A stretch of 15,156 bases of DNA from JAZMZS01 sp045586105 (GTDB taxonomy: Bacteria; Bacillota; Clostridia; Oscillospirales; CAG-272). The stretch is from the NCBI GenBank assembly GCA_045586105.1, contig JAZMZS010000002.1:1-15156 (forward strand), written 5' to 3'. Below the pieces are notes generated by a model, which saw only the letters and a list, made by a program, of their open reading frames with translations, was not told the origin of the DNA and did not search any database. Positions 1-8,200 of this stretch are shown here, piece after piece (position 1 is the stretch's first letter; every line of letters starts with the position of its first letter). The position numbers and the translations under genes are program-made.

Positions 1-452
1 TGAACCATAACGGTAATGGCTTTTATAGGCGCATTACATTCCAGAAGCTTCATGATTATGGGCGTGGTTATATAATAAGGCAGATTTGCGCACACGCAAA
101 CGTGCCTTTCGTCGTGACCTTCTATAAGCGTGCGCAGGTCGGTCTTGAGGACGTCCGAATTTATTACCTCGACGTTATGAAATTCGCCGAGCGTGAGTGC
201 AAGCACGGGAATAAGTCCGCGGTCTATTTCCACCGCCTTTACGGCAGGGGCGCGCAGAGCAAGCTCTTTCGTAAGACACCCTATACCGGGACCTATTTCT
301 ATCGCAAGCTCGGTGGAATCGCTGACTGCGGAATCGGCAATATTCTCGGGAACGTAATTCTCGATAAGAAAATTCTGACCGTATTCCTTACGGAAGGTTA
401 TGTTATGCGCCGACATGAGAGTTTTTATCGTCGTAATGTTACACAAATTCAT
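1..452 (-). CDS. ksgA: 16S rRNA (adenine1518/1519-N6)-dimethyltransferase, partial (N-terminal 150 aa)
   Basis: This is the 5' part of a gene that runs off the left edge. KsgA/RsmA dimethylates two adjacent adenines in the 3'-terminal hairpin of 16S rRNA during late 30S assembly, using S-adenosylmethionine. Visible family motifs are GQNFL (residues 25-29), the SAM-binding loop EIGPGIG (52-58), the acidic ribose contact EID (75-77), NSDVLK (98-103) and the catalytic NLPYYITTPI (123-132). The ATG at 452-450 is preceded by GGAAAGG about 8 nt upstream, which supports this start. It is divergent from the tRNA-Thr gene. I saw no convincing promoter for it in the short divergent gap. The C-terminal helical domain lies outside the window. 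The identification is secure because all N-terminal motifs are in order and correctly spaced. Confidence 0.95.
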   Translation of the reverse strand, partial: MNLCNITTIKTLMSAHNITFRKEYGQNFLIENYVPENIADSAVSDSTELAIEIGPGIGCLTKELALRAPAVKAVEIDRGLIPVLALTLGEFHNVEVINSDVLKTDLRTLIEGHDERHVCVCANLPYYITTPIIMKLLECNAPIKAITVMV

Positions 453-470
453 TTTTTTACGCCTTTCCAC

Positions 471-499
471 TTGACAAACCGCACTCAAGCGGTTATAAT
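471..499 (+). promoter_or_regulatory. Consensus SigA promoter of tRNA-Thr
   Basis: TTGACA (471-476) and TATAAT (494-499) are both perfect consensus hexamers, separated by exactly 17 nt. The tRNA starts 13 nt after the -10 box, so initiation would fall just before the mature 5' end. The spacer contains a 6-bp inverted repeat, AACCGC/GCGGTT, at 477-482 and 489-494. Confidence 0.9.
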
Positions 500-512
500 A
501 TCAATGTTGTCC

Positions 513-588
513 GCTGGTGTAGCACAGTCGGTAGTGCAGCTGATTCGTAATCAGCAGGTCGTGTGTTCGAGTCACATCACCAGCTCCA
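513..588 (+). tRNA. tRNA-Thr (anticodon CGT), CCA encoded
   Basis: A 76-nt cloverleaf decoding ACG. The acceptor stem GCTGGTG (513-519) pairs perfectly with CACCAGC (578-584), followed by discriminator T and an encoded CCA. The anticodon arm is GCTGA-TTCGTAA-TCAGC, giving anticodon CGT. The T-loop TTCGAGT is normal. It has its own promoter and terminator, so it is a single-gene unit. This CGT isoacceptor reads only ACG and supplements the TGT isoacceptor that must exist elsewhere. Confidence 0.95.
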
Positions 589-599
589 TACAAAGCTTT

Positions 600-637
600 C
601 CCATAGACGAGTCTCTCGTTTATGGGATTTTTGTTTT
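600..637 (+). terminator. Intrinsic terminator after tRNA-Thr
   Basis: CCCATAGACGAG (600-611) pairs with CTCGTTTATGGG (615-626) around a TCT loop. This is a 12-bp stem with one G-T pair, followed by the T-rich tail ATTTTTGTTTT. It lies 11 nt after the tRNA CCA end. Confidence 0.9.
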
Positions 638-693
638 ACCCGTATATTCTACATTGATTTTGCTTTTTTGTCAACAAGATAGAACAAAAAGGG

Positions 694-722
694 TTGATAA
701 AGAGCGTGCAAGCCTGTATAAT
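694..722 (+). promoter_or_regulatory. SigA promoter of the membrane zinc-ribbon protein
   Basis: TTGATA (694-699), a 17-nt spacer and a perfect TATAAT (717-722). It lies about 40 nt upstream of the GTG start at 762 and downstream of the tRNA terminator, so the gene has its own transcript. Confidence 0.85.
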
Positions 723-761
723 TGTATTCAAGAGATAAAATAACCCTTTTGAGGTGATGTT

Positions 762-2273
762 GTGAAAAGAATTGCTTCCTTGTTTATACTTATAGCGTTA
801 CTTTTAAGTTCAATGTCTGCTATTGCTTCGGCAGATGAGCCGATAGGAGCAGATCGCTATTATACCTTCAAAGGAACGGGAATCGGCTTTATCATACCCG
901 AAGGATGGCTGCAGGTACCCTCAAAAAACGAAAAGATAACGGCTCTGTTCACATCCACGGATATCGAAAATGAGACCATAACGTTTGAAGCTTTTGACAA
1001 ATTGGGCAGTCTCCCTATCAAGGAACGGATTTTAGTCAAGCACAGATTCCAAGATAATTCCGTAACTAACGAAAAGGAAGTCAAAGAGCTGTTCAAACAA
1101 AACGGCAGCTATGACGAGGTAAAGGTCACAAAAACAATAATTGGGCATAACGATTATTACGAGATCAGAACATCTGCCGTCAAGAACGGAGCCAAGAGGT
1201 ATTCGGTCTCATTCTTCCGTATCTTTTACGGATGGTTCTACACCTTCTCTCTGACAAGCGACCTGCCTGTGAACAATTCACTCGGTCACGGGGATCTTAT
1301 CAAGTTGGTCTCTGACGCATCGTATCCTTATCCCGACACGCCAATAAAAGAGGCTGCAACAAAGCCTGCCCTTACCTCAAGAGAATCCTTCTCAGAGACC
1401 GCTGCACCGTCCGAGGTTACGGTCCCGTCGGACACAGCATCGGTTCAGCAGGGCTCCGACAAGGATAGCTTCAGCGTCAACGGACTTGTATTCGGAATAG
1501 TTTCGGCGGCATCGGTCATTCTTTTGTTCTTTGTAATTCTTCTGCTTGTTTCCAAAAGCAAGCAGGGCATCTCGGCAGAGGAAACACAAAAGTTCAAAAA
1601 CCGCACAGAGATCCTGTTTTTCCTCAGATCCTGCCGCGATCTAACAAAGGAAGAGTATATTCTTCTCGACTCCTTTGAGAGCATATCAAGCGCACTCTTC
1701 AAGCAGGATAAAGAAAACAAAAGCGTGGGAAAACGCCGTCGTGAAATCCTCGAAAACGAGTTGAAGGAGCTGACACGCGGAAAGCGCTTCGGGGCTATAC
1801 TGAAAAAATCGCAGTTCGGAGCACACTACGCGACCGATATAAACTCAGCCCTGTTCAGCAGCGTTTATCTGATCCGGATATCCGACAAGCCGCATACAGC
1901 ACCCAAGCCCTCGGCAGCCTACGCCCCCTCGGCATCTGTGTTTATTCCCGAATTGAGGATCGAGGACTTTCATCCTCACACAGATCCTATTCCCGCTCAG
2001 GTCGAAGCCAGCCCTTCACCGTCGGAACACGCAAGACCGCAGGCTCCGGATCCCGCACCCGATTTCGTTTCCACAGCATCATCGGTCACCAATAGAAGGA
2101 TTGCCGTGTCAACAGTAAATAGAGCTCCGCAAACGGCAGAAGCACCGCAGCCCGCACCGAAAGTGAAAGATACATTCAATGGCAGCGAGCAGCTCTGGTG
2201 CCGCAAATGCGGCTGCAAGCTTGCCGAAGACAGCGATTTCTGCCACAAATGCGGTACGAAGGTTATACGTTGA
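762..2273 (+). CDS. Membrane-anchored protein: exported domain, one TM helix, cytoplasmic C-terminal zinc ribbon
   Basis: I do not recognise the family, and no function is assigned. The 503-aa product starts with a signal peptide (about 1-24: MKR, a long hydrophobic run, then SAIASA before D25, with no lipobox Cys). An extracytoplasmic domain of about 30-165 follows; its GIGFIIPEGW motif (40-49) is reminiscent of PsbP/DcrB-like folds. Next come a Ser/Thr/Pro linker (about 195-235), one transmembrane helix (about 240-263) and a helical, charged cytoplasmic segment (about 275-375). A Pro/Ala-rich linker (about 376-470) leads to a terminal zinc ribbon with C480-x2-C483 and C494-x2-C497. The start is GTG with GAGGTGAT at 751-758; an ATG at 758 opens only ATG-TTG-TGA. 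It is monocistronic, with its own promoter and a strong terminator. The topology suggests coupling of an envelope domain to a cytoplasmic partner, which is inference only. Confidence 0.85.
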   Translation: MKRIASLFILIALLLSSMSAIASADEPIGADRYYTFKGTGIGFIIPEGWLQVPSKNEKITALFTSTDIENETITFEAFDKLGSLPIKERILVKHRFQDNSVTNEKEVKELFKQNGSYDEVKVTKTIIGHNDYYEIRTSAVKNGAKRYSVSFFRIFYGWFYTFSLTSDLPVNNSLGHGDLIKLVSDASYPYPDTPIKEAATKPALTSRESFSETAAPSEVTVPSDTASVQQGSDKDSFSVNGLVFGIVSAASVILLFFVILLLVSKSKQGISAEETQKFKNRTEILFFLRSCRDLTKEEYILLDSFESISSALFKQDKENKSVGKRRREILENELKELTRGKRFGAILKKSQFGAHYATDINSALFSSVYLIRISDKPHTAPKPSAAYAPSASVFIPELRIEDFHPHTDPIPAQVEASPSPSEHARPQAPDPAPDFVSTASSVTNRRIAVSTVNRAPQTAEAPQPAPKVKDTFNGSEQLWCRKCGCKLAEDSDFCHKCGTKVIR

Positions 2274-2290
2274 GCATATGCAAGCAGCCT

Positions 2291-2326
2291 AAAAGGCAGT
2301 TCAGACGTCTGAACTGCCTTTTCATT
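2291..2326 (+). terminator. Perfect-palindrome intrinsic terminator
   Basis: Positions 2291-2322 form an uninterrupted 16+16 palindrome (arms AAAAGGCAGTTCAGAC and GTCTGAACTGCCTTTT). In RNA this gives a GC-rich stem with a small loop and a U-rich 3' side. It lies 18 nt after the stop codon of the membrane protein. Symmetry means it could also act on the minus strand. Confidence 0.9.
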
Positions 2327-2420
2327 TAGAGAATAACTCATGTTTTAAAAAGCAACGCTGTTTCGGCATTTTTTAATTACGTTATTTCCCGATCATCTTC
2401 AATTGAAATTTCAGAAGCTC

Positions 2421-2449
2421 TTGACAAAATACGTTTTGGGATATAAGAT
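2421..2449 (+). promoter_or_regulatory. SigA promoter of the glycoside hydrolase
   Basis: TTGACA (2421-2426), a 17-nt spacer, then TAAGAT (2444-2449), which matches 4 of 6 consensus -10 positions. It lies 33 nt upstream of the ATG at 2482. No catabolite-repression (cre-like) site was obvious around it. Confidence 0.65.
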
Positions 2450-2481
2450 ACACTTATCTTTATCAAAGGAGATGCTTTAGT

Positions 2482-3744
2482 ATGAATTCAAAAAAGCTTC
2501 ACCCGGCATATAAAAGATTGCCGGAGAGACTCACCATTTCATTTCCGATCTGGGGATTATACGATATAGACGGTAAGGGCTTTTATGCGGATACCGACAA
2601 AATGGTAAGAGAGCACGTAGAGCGCGGCTTTAACTGCATTCGCCTGGATGACGGTGCGGGGCTCATGCACGATTTTGAAGGAAATCCCCGCGGAAAAATA
2701 AAGATCGGTAATGCTTTCGGTCGATTTGATAAGATCGGCAGACAGTTTGATGCGATCGGCGGAGAAGGATATTGCGACGCGCTCGGGCGCCTAGTTAAGC
2801 TTGCCGCCTCCTGCAAAAAGCACGGCGTTTATCTTATCCTGTCATCCTGGTACTATCTTCACACTTATTGGATATGCCACGACAAGGCCTTGAACGAAGA
2901 GCTTTTCGGCATCCCGGAAGAAGACAGATTCATGGTATTTGCAAGATTCCTTCACTACATAATTACGGAATTGAAATCCCGCGGTCTTGCGGATGTCATC
3001 GCATTCGCTGAAATATTCAACGAGACGGACGGACTATACTTCGTTACCAAATACCGTCCCTCGCAGTATTCGGACGAAGAGACCGCAGTTTTCAAAAAGA
3101 GGCACGAAGAGGCGATCTCCTGGCTTCAGGAAACGCATCCCGACGTGCTGTTCGCCTACGACAGCTTCACGTCCGCTCCGGATCTGCGGTTAATGCCCGA
3201 GAATGTCGACGTTTTCAATTTTCATTCCTACTACCTCTGGAGCGTATACGATAAGACGATAGCGGTATCTCCCGACTGCTTCGAGGCGGCGGCAACACCG
3301 AACGAGGTAATGGCGGCACATCTTAACCGCTCCGACGAGATACCCGAAAACGCCTGGTACGACCGTCTTTCGCTCTTCTCGGGGCTTAAAGCCGGCAAGA
3401 TCCCGGAGCTTGAAGCCCGCCTTGAAGAAAAGCTCACAGAGGACTATGCTCACTACCGTGATAAGGCGTTTTCCTTTATCAACGCAGTAAATAAGATCCG
3501 CAAGATCGACCCCGATATACGCATCGTTTCGGGCGAGGGCACCTCCTATATCGGCTCGAAGGAGCTTTTATGGGAAGAACATTCGGAGATCTTTTGGAAG
3601 CTTGTTGAGGAGGTCGCAAAAAAATACCGAGACGAGGGTGTATGGGGAACCGTCGTCCGTACTTGTATGGGACCCGAAGATCCCGCGTGGAATCTCGTTC
3701 CCGAAAAAATAGCAAGGATCAATCGTCTGTTTCTTGGAGACTGA
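2482..3744 (+). CDS. Clan GH-A (GH5-like) glycoside hydrolase, intracellular, substrate unknown
   Basis: A 420-aa predicted (beta/alpha)8-barrel glycosidase of the retaining clan GH-A type. The acid/base motif F-A-E-I-F-N-E-T is at 175-182, with N180-E181 as the Asn-Glu pair at the end of strand 4. A late Glu in VSGEGTSY (349-356, E352) suits the strand-7 nucleophile. Other strand-end signatures are CIRLDDGAG (52-60), LILSSWYY (118-125) and FNFHSYY (245-251), whose His-x-Tyr pattern fits an active-site loop. The length fits a single catalytic domain. There is no signal peptide, carbohydrate-binding module or membrane segment, so it should act in the cytoplasm on imported oligosaccharide or glycoside. 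The ATG has AAAGGAGATG just upstream. It stands alone, with its own promoter and terminator and no transporter or regulator beside it. The exact GH family and substrate cannot be fixed by eye. Confidence 0.8.
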   Translation: MNSKKLHPAYKRLPERLTISFPIWGLYDIDGKGFYADTDKMVREHVERGFNCIRLDDGAGLMHDFEGNPRGKIKIGNAFGRFDKIGRQFDAIGGEGYCDALGRLVKLAASCKKHGVYLILSSWYYLHTYWICHDKALNEELFGIPEEDRFMVFARFLHYIITELKSRGLADVIAFAEIFNETDGLYFVTKYRPSQYSDEETAVFKKRHEEAISWLQETHPDVLFAYDSFTSAPDLRLMPENVDVFNFHSYYLWSVYDKTIAVSPDCFEAAATPNEVMAAHLNRSDEIPENAWYDRLSLFSGLKAGKIPELEARLEEKLTEDYAHYRDKAFSFINAVNKIRKIDPDIRIVSGEGTSYIGSKELLWEEHSEIFWKLVEEVAKKYRDEGVWGTVVRTCMGPEDPAWNLVPEKIARINRLFLGD

Positions 3745-3780
3745 TCTCTTGAGACTTTTTTACGAAATTTCCTATATGAT

Positions 3781-3812
3781 AAAAAAACGACAGCGCAGGC
3801 TGTCGTTTTTTT
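3781..3812. terminator. Bidirectional terminator between convergent genes
   Basis: ACGACAGC (3787-3794) and GCTGTCGT (3799-3806) form an 8-bp stem around GCAG, flanked by seven A on the left and seven T on the right (extended arms 3781-3794 and 3799-3812). It therefore gives a U-tract on both strands. It serves the glycoside hydrolase from the left and coaW from the right. Confidence 0.92.
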
Positions 3813-3822
3813 ATATTCGGTC

Positions 3823-4656
3823 TTAGCTTTGAAGTGCAGCACCGATAACGGTCGCAAACTGCGAATGCTCGGGAATAATGAAATTAACCCCGAACAAGCG
3901 CGACATCTCCGAGAATATCTTTCGGCAGGTATTGATAGTCGTCATGTTTCCGGTAAGGACGATATCCTTGATATTGTGGCCTCTTGCGGCAAACACAGCA
4001 AGCATCGCTATCGTTTCGAACACGGTATTGATGATGCCTGCGGCAATATCCTCCTTACCCGCAAGATCCGAGACCTTGCCGAAGTTGGATGCGGTCAGCT
4101 CTGCCTGAATGTCGGTAAATCTACCCGTGTTTGAAAGATCCCCTATCTTCAGGTCTACCTTGCCGACGTCCCCCTGCTCTGCCAGCTGCTCTATATGCGA
4201 GACGTCGTTCATTCCGAGCAGAAGCTTTGAGAGTCCGACGAGAGTTCCTCCGCCGACCCCGGTACCGCCGAGGTAGGTCATCTTCTCGCCTTTTTTTGCG
4301 TGAACGAGTGCCGTTCCCGTACCCATGCTGACTATTATTGCTTCATCAAGTCCCGAGATATAAAGTCCTCCTCTGCCTATACTCTCAAACTCGGACACGT
4401 TATCGCATCTGAGATCATATATCGGCTTTGTAAGATAAGAGGACCCCACGCCCGTGATCTTGACGCATTCTATTTCGTCAAGCGAAAGCGAATTATCGTT
4501 GAGAAATCTGCCGAACGCCCCGTAAAGAGAGGTGATCGGGTCGCCCGCCTTAACGAAAAGCGGAGTTATCAGCTCTCTTTTTTTGCCGTCGTGCTTAAAG
4601 CCGACTATCTTGGTAGTGCTTCCGCCTACGTCAATTCCGATTATAGTATTTTTCAT
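3823..4656 (-). CDS. coaW: Type II pantothenate kinase
   Basis: A 277-aa kinase of the ASKHA fold that phosphorylates pantothenate, the first committed step of coenzyme A synthesis. Visible motifs are the phosphate-1 loop GIDVGGSTTKIVGF (7-20), the NVSEFES segment (86-92) with E89 in the place of the catalytic Glu of Staphylococcus aureus CoaW, and SMGTGTAL (110-117). Further on are the Gly-rich GGTGVGGGTLVGLSKLL (130-146), VDLKIGDL (167-174), ELTASNFGKV (186-195) and LTGNMTT (234-240). The length matches the bacterial type II family (about 265-285 aa). Type II enzymes are generally not feedback-inhibited by CoA, unlike CoaA. The ATG at 4656 is preceded by AAGGAGCG. It lies downstream of aroK on the same strand but has its own consensus promoter in the end of aroK, so it can be expressed independently of the repair operon. 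Confidence 0.93.
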   Translation of the reverse strand: MKNTIIGIDVGGSTTKIVGFKHDGKKRELITPLFVKAGDPITSLYGAFGRFLNDNSLSLDEIECVKITGVGSSYLTKPIYDLRCDNVSEFESIGRGGLYISGLDEAIIVSMGTGTALVHAKKGEKMTYLGGTGVGGGTLVGLSKLLLGMNDVSHIEQLAEQGDVGKVDLKIGDLSNTGRFTDIQAELTASNFGKVSDLAGKEDIAAGIINTVFETIAMLAVFAARGHNIKDIVLTGNMTTINTCRKIFSEMSRLFGVNFIIPEHSQFATVIGAALQS

Positions 4657-4691
4657 TGTTTCTGTTTCGCTCCTTGGCTATCGTCACTAAG

Positions 4692-4720
4692 AGTATACTC
4701 GCAAATCACGGTATTGTCAA
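4692..4720 (-). promoter_or_regulatory. SigA promoter of coaW, overlapping the aroK stop codon
   Basis: On the minus strand TTGACA (4720-4715) is followed by 17 nt and TATACT (4697-4692). The -35 hexamer contains the aroK TGA stop (4719-4717). The -10 sits inside the 10-bp palindrome GAGTATACTC (4691-4700). It lies about 36 nt upstream of the coaW start. Confidence 0.85.
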
Positions 4721-5232
4721 GTGTTATCGGCACTCTCGGCTATCCTCTCTATCCTGCGCGCCGCCTCGGTGACGCTCAGACCGTTGCAATCAACGGTCAC
4801 GTCGGCGTATTTCTCATAAAGCGGCAGACGCTCAAGATACAGCCCCTCAAGATCTGACGCTTGGCGGTACACCACCCCGCGTGAGGTGGAGGTTGCACCT
4901 ATATGCTCACGCACGGCATCAAGAGAAAGCGACAGATACACTACTTTTCCAATAGAGCGCAAATGCTCCATGGCACGCTCGCCGTAAACGGCACTTCCAC
5001 CGGTAGCCACGATATGCCCCTTGCATTCTATCCCGAGCAGCGTCTCCTCCTCAAGCCTGATAAAGCCCTCGCTTCCGTACTCTTCGATAAGCTCCCAGAG
5101 CTTTTTGCCGTATTTCTTTTGTATAACGAGGTCGCAGTCAAGAAAATCGTAACCGAGCATTTTTGCGGCAACGACGCCGACGGTGCTTTTTCCGCATCCG
5201 GGCATTCCTATCAGAATAATATTATCCTTCAT
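4717..5232 (-). CDS. aroK: Shikimate kinase
   Basis: A 171-aa P-loop kinase that phosphorylates shikimate to shikimate-3-phosphate in the chorismate pathway. Visible are the Walker A GMPGCGKST (9-17), DCD (32-34) for Mg2+ and shikimate binding, the FIRLEEETLL region (57-66) with the conserved Arg, and the GGSAV loop (78-82). The lid segment carries R118-G119, and LPLYEKYAD (136-144) corresponds to the conserved R-x-P-x-Y-x-x-x-A region. The length is typical of AroK (160-180 aa). The stop of addA lies 3 nt upstream of the aroK ATG, and the ribosome site GGAG (5245-5242) is inside the addA 3' end, so it is the last gene of the queG-addB-addA-aroK unit. No other shikimate-pathway gene is nearby. 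Confidence 0.93.
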   Translation of the reverse strand: MKDNIILIGMPGCGKSTVGVVAAKMLGYDFLDCDLVIQKKYGKKLWELIEEYGSEGFIRLEEETLLGIECKGHIVATGGSAVYGERAMEHLRSIGKVVYLSLSLDAVREHIGATSTSRGVVYRQASDLEGLYLERLPLYEKYADVTVDCNGLSVTEAARRIERIAESADNT

Positions 5233-5235
5233 TGG

Positions 5236-8200
5236 TCATATCTCCACTTCAGTCTTTGTAACGGCGCTTCCGTCAACGTCCACCCTAACCTCGGCACCGA
5301 GCGGCAAGGAGTAGATATACACCTGATCTATGTGCCTCGAGAAGATGCGTTCAAGCGCCATTTTGTAATAAGTAAGCTGCTGTGCGTGTCGGTCACTCAG
5401 CTTCTTCGCCGCTTTTTCGGGATCGGCAAGCTCCTCGCGGGTAAGATAGTCGGTCTTGTAGTCGAAGAGAATAACGTCCTCCCCTTCGGTAAAGAAACCG
5501 TCGATAACTCCCTGCACGAGCAGCTGCTCACCTTTAAGCTCCGCCTTAAGCTGAGGATCCTCGGTAAAGGAATCGGCGTCAAGCTGAAGATTGAACCTGA
5601 ACTCTCTCCACAGCCTGTCGGCGTTCTTTATCCGCTTATAGAAATCGCTTTCAAGGAAGCGCTCTATATCCTCGAGCTTGGCGATCCTTGCACTGCTTTC
5701 ATCAATATAGCCTTCCGAGACCAATCGGGCAAGCTCAGCCTCCGCGCCCGTTTGCTCCATCCTCTCAAAGTCGGCAAACTGCATGATAAGGTGCGTTGCG
5801 GTTCCCTTTTCCGCTCCGCTCGGAGCCTTGGCCTCCGAGGCAAACGAGGGCTTTCTCGAGAAATCAAGCTGAGGGCGGGCGTGAAGATCGTTATCCTCAA
5901 GCTCATCGAGCACGCTCGGATAGAGCTTTGACACCGACATTTTTGCCTTTATCCTCGTAAGCGCCCTGTGTGGATATACATACGAGAAGCGCTCACCAAG
6001 CTCGTAAAGCGTTCTCTCGGTATCGGTACGTACTGCCTCCTCGGTCTGCTCGGTCTCGAGTGCACCAAGACACGTCACGGGATCTAAATCACTAAGCGTC
6101 ATATGCTCGTGAATGACCGCAGTGCCGGATATTCTCTCCGAGATAAGCAATCCCTCGGAAAATCTGGACACGCCGCTCACGGTATCATCGCCGAAGGTCT
6201 CGATCTTATAATCGACGTTTTCAAGCAATTTCCCGACGGAGGATTTCGGAGGTGCTTTCGAGGTAACGTACAGACGTTCTCTGGCTCTGGTCAGCGCAAC
6301 GTAGAGGATGCGCATCTCCTCTTCCATGAAAAGCTCGTTCTTTATGAGCTTGACCGCGCTTCGGAAAGGCGTTTCGCATACGGTAAAGCCGTCCCCGCCC
6401 CTGAGCATCATGCCGATACCAACCTCGGGCTCAAACAAAAGCCTCCTTCTTACGTCCTTGTTCTCTAACGTCGCCCCTGTGTTTGACACGAAGCAAACGG
6501 GAAACTCAAGCCCCTTTGAGCCGTGCATCGACATTATACGAACCGCGTTCTCGCTCGGCTCATCCTTATCCTCGCTCACGCCTCCGAGGCTTATAAGACC
6601 GTTGAGATACTCGATAAAGCCGTAGAGCCCCTTAAACGCTCCCGCCTCAAATTTGCGCGCAAGCTCGTATATCATCATGCAGTTTTTCTTTGCCTTTTTA
6701 CGGGCAAATGCATTCGCATACTGCTCGGTCGCACAGCGAAGCAGCCCCGTATCAAGGTACACCTGCCAGATAAGGCGGTCAACGGGCGTCTTTTTCGCAA
6801 GCTCTCTGTAGTAGTCGTTCCGAGCGATAAACGCCCGCCCCTTCTCCCATGCGTGTGCATTCGTGTATCTGCAAAGCGCATCGTATAGGGAGATGGCGCC
6901 GTGCACCTCTCTCTTTATCTCTACAAGCTCCCCGACGCTCACGCAATATAGCTCGGACATCAGTATTCCCGCAAGATAAATATCTCTGTGGGGATTATCT
7001 ATGACGTTGAGCATGCATAAAACAAGCTGAAGCTCGGGCGTGTCAAACGGAGACTGCTTGTTAGGGCTGACAACGGGCACGCCTCTCTGCTCAAGCGCCC
7101 TTTTATACTTAGGAGCGCCTGATTTATCGTAGCGCAAAAGTATTGCGATATCGCGCGGCTCGATGCGTTTACCGTCCTTCTTTTTTTCATCACGTATCAG
7201 TCTGACTATCTCTTCGGCAACGAACGAAGCCTCGGGATCAAAGCCGGGGTCGCTTACGTCGTCTGCCTTGTCGCAAAGCACGAATCTCGGATACACCTCG
7301 TTTTCGTGTATCACGCCCTTGTCCTTTGAATAAACGAGCTTGTCCTCGCTCTTGTATTCAAAGTGGCCGTTCGCCCGTCCGAGCAAAACGTCAAAGATAT
7401 CGTTTACATATTCGACCACGGTATTATCACACCTGAAGTTGTTTTTCATAAATACCGTGCAGCCATCTTTCTTGTCCCCGTCCCCTCGGTAGGAGGGATA
7501 AGCGGCTCTGCGCTTTATGATTATTGACGGATCTCCCCCGCGGAAGGTATAGATAGACTGCTTTACGTCGCCTACCATAAACAGGTTCTTGCCGTTTGAT
7601 ATCGCTCTGAATATCGAGTCCTGGACCTCGTTTACGTCCTGGTACTCGTCTATGTATATCTCGTCGGTAACCGCCTCGATCTCGCGTGCAACGTCGGTCT
7701 TCTCGCCGTTGCAGAGCAGAAGCTTCAGTGCGTAATACTCAAAATCACCGAAATCAAGAAATCCCGCCTCACGCTTGTCCTCTCTGAAATCATCCTCGTA
7801 TCTGCAAAGGATATCCGACAGAATCCGAACGAGCTCCTTGGTCTTCTCGGCTGCCCATTCCAGCTGCTCGGGAGTATAGGCGTACATCCTCTTCAGTCCG
7901 TCTATCCAATCCTTCAGCTCTGCTCTCAGGCTTCTCGTATACGCACAGGTCGGTGTGTTATTTAACGGTCTTTTACCCGAAAAGTTTGCAAGCTCGATTC
8001 CGTACACGTACTCTCTCGCGGAGGCGTATCCACCCCCGAGCGAGGCGATCATCCCGTTAAGATGATCAATAAAGGAGTCTATCACTCCGAAGTAGCAATG
8101 CACTTCCTCCTCGAGCGCCAGCTCTTTGCGCTTCTTATTGAATCTTTCTATAAAAGCACGTGCCTTGGTCTCGGTGTGATGCTTATATACCCTTCCGTAT

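Noticed and set aside
102..743. Plus-strand 213-codon open frame at the left end
   Set aside because: It is antisense to ksgA and runs through the tRNA-Thr gene and its terminator, so it is a shadow frame.
4903..5931. Plus-strand 342-codon open frame
   Set aside because: Antisense to aroK and the addA nuclease domain, both of which have clear family motifs; no ribosome site and no recognisable domain.
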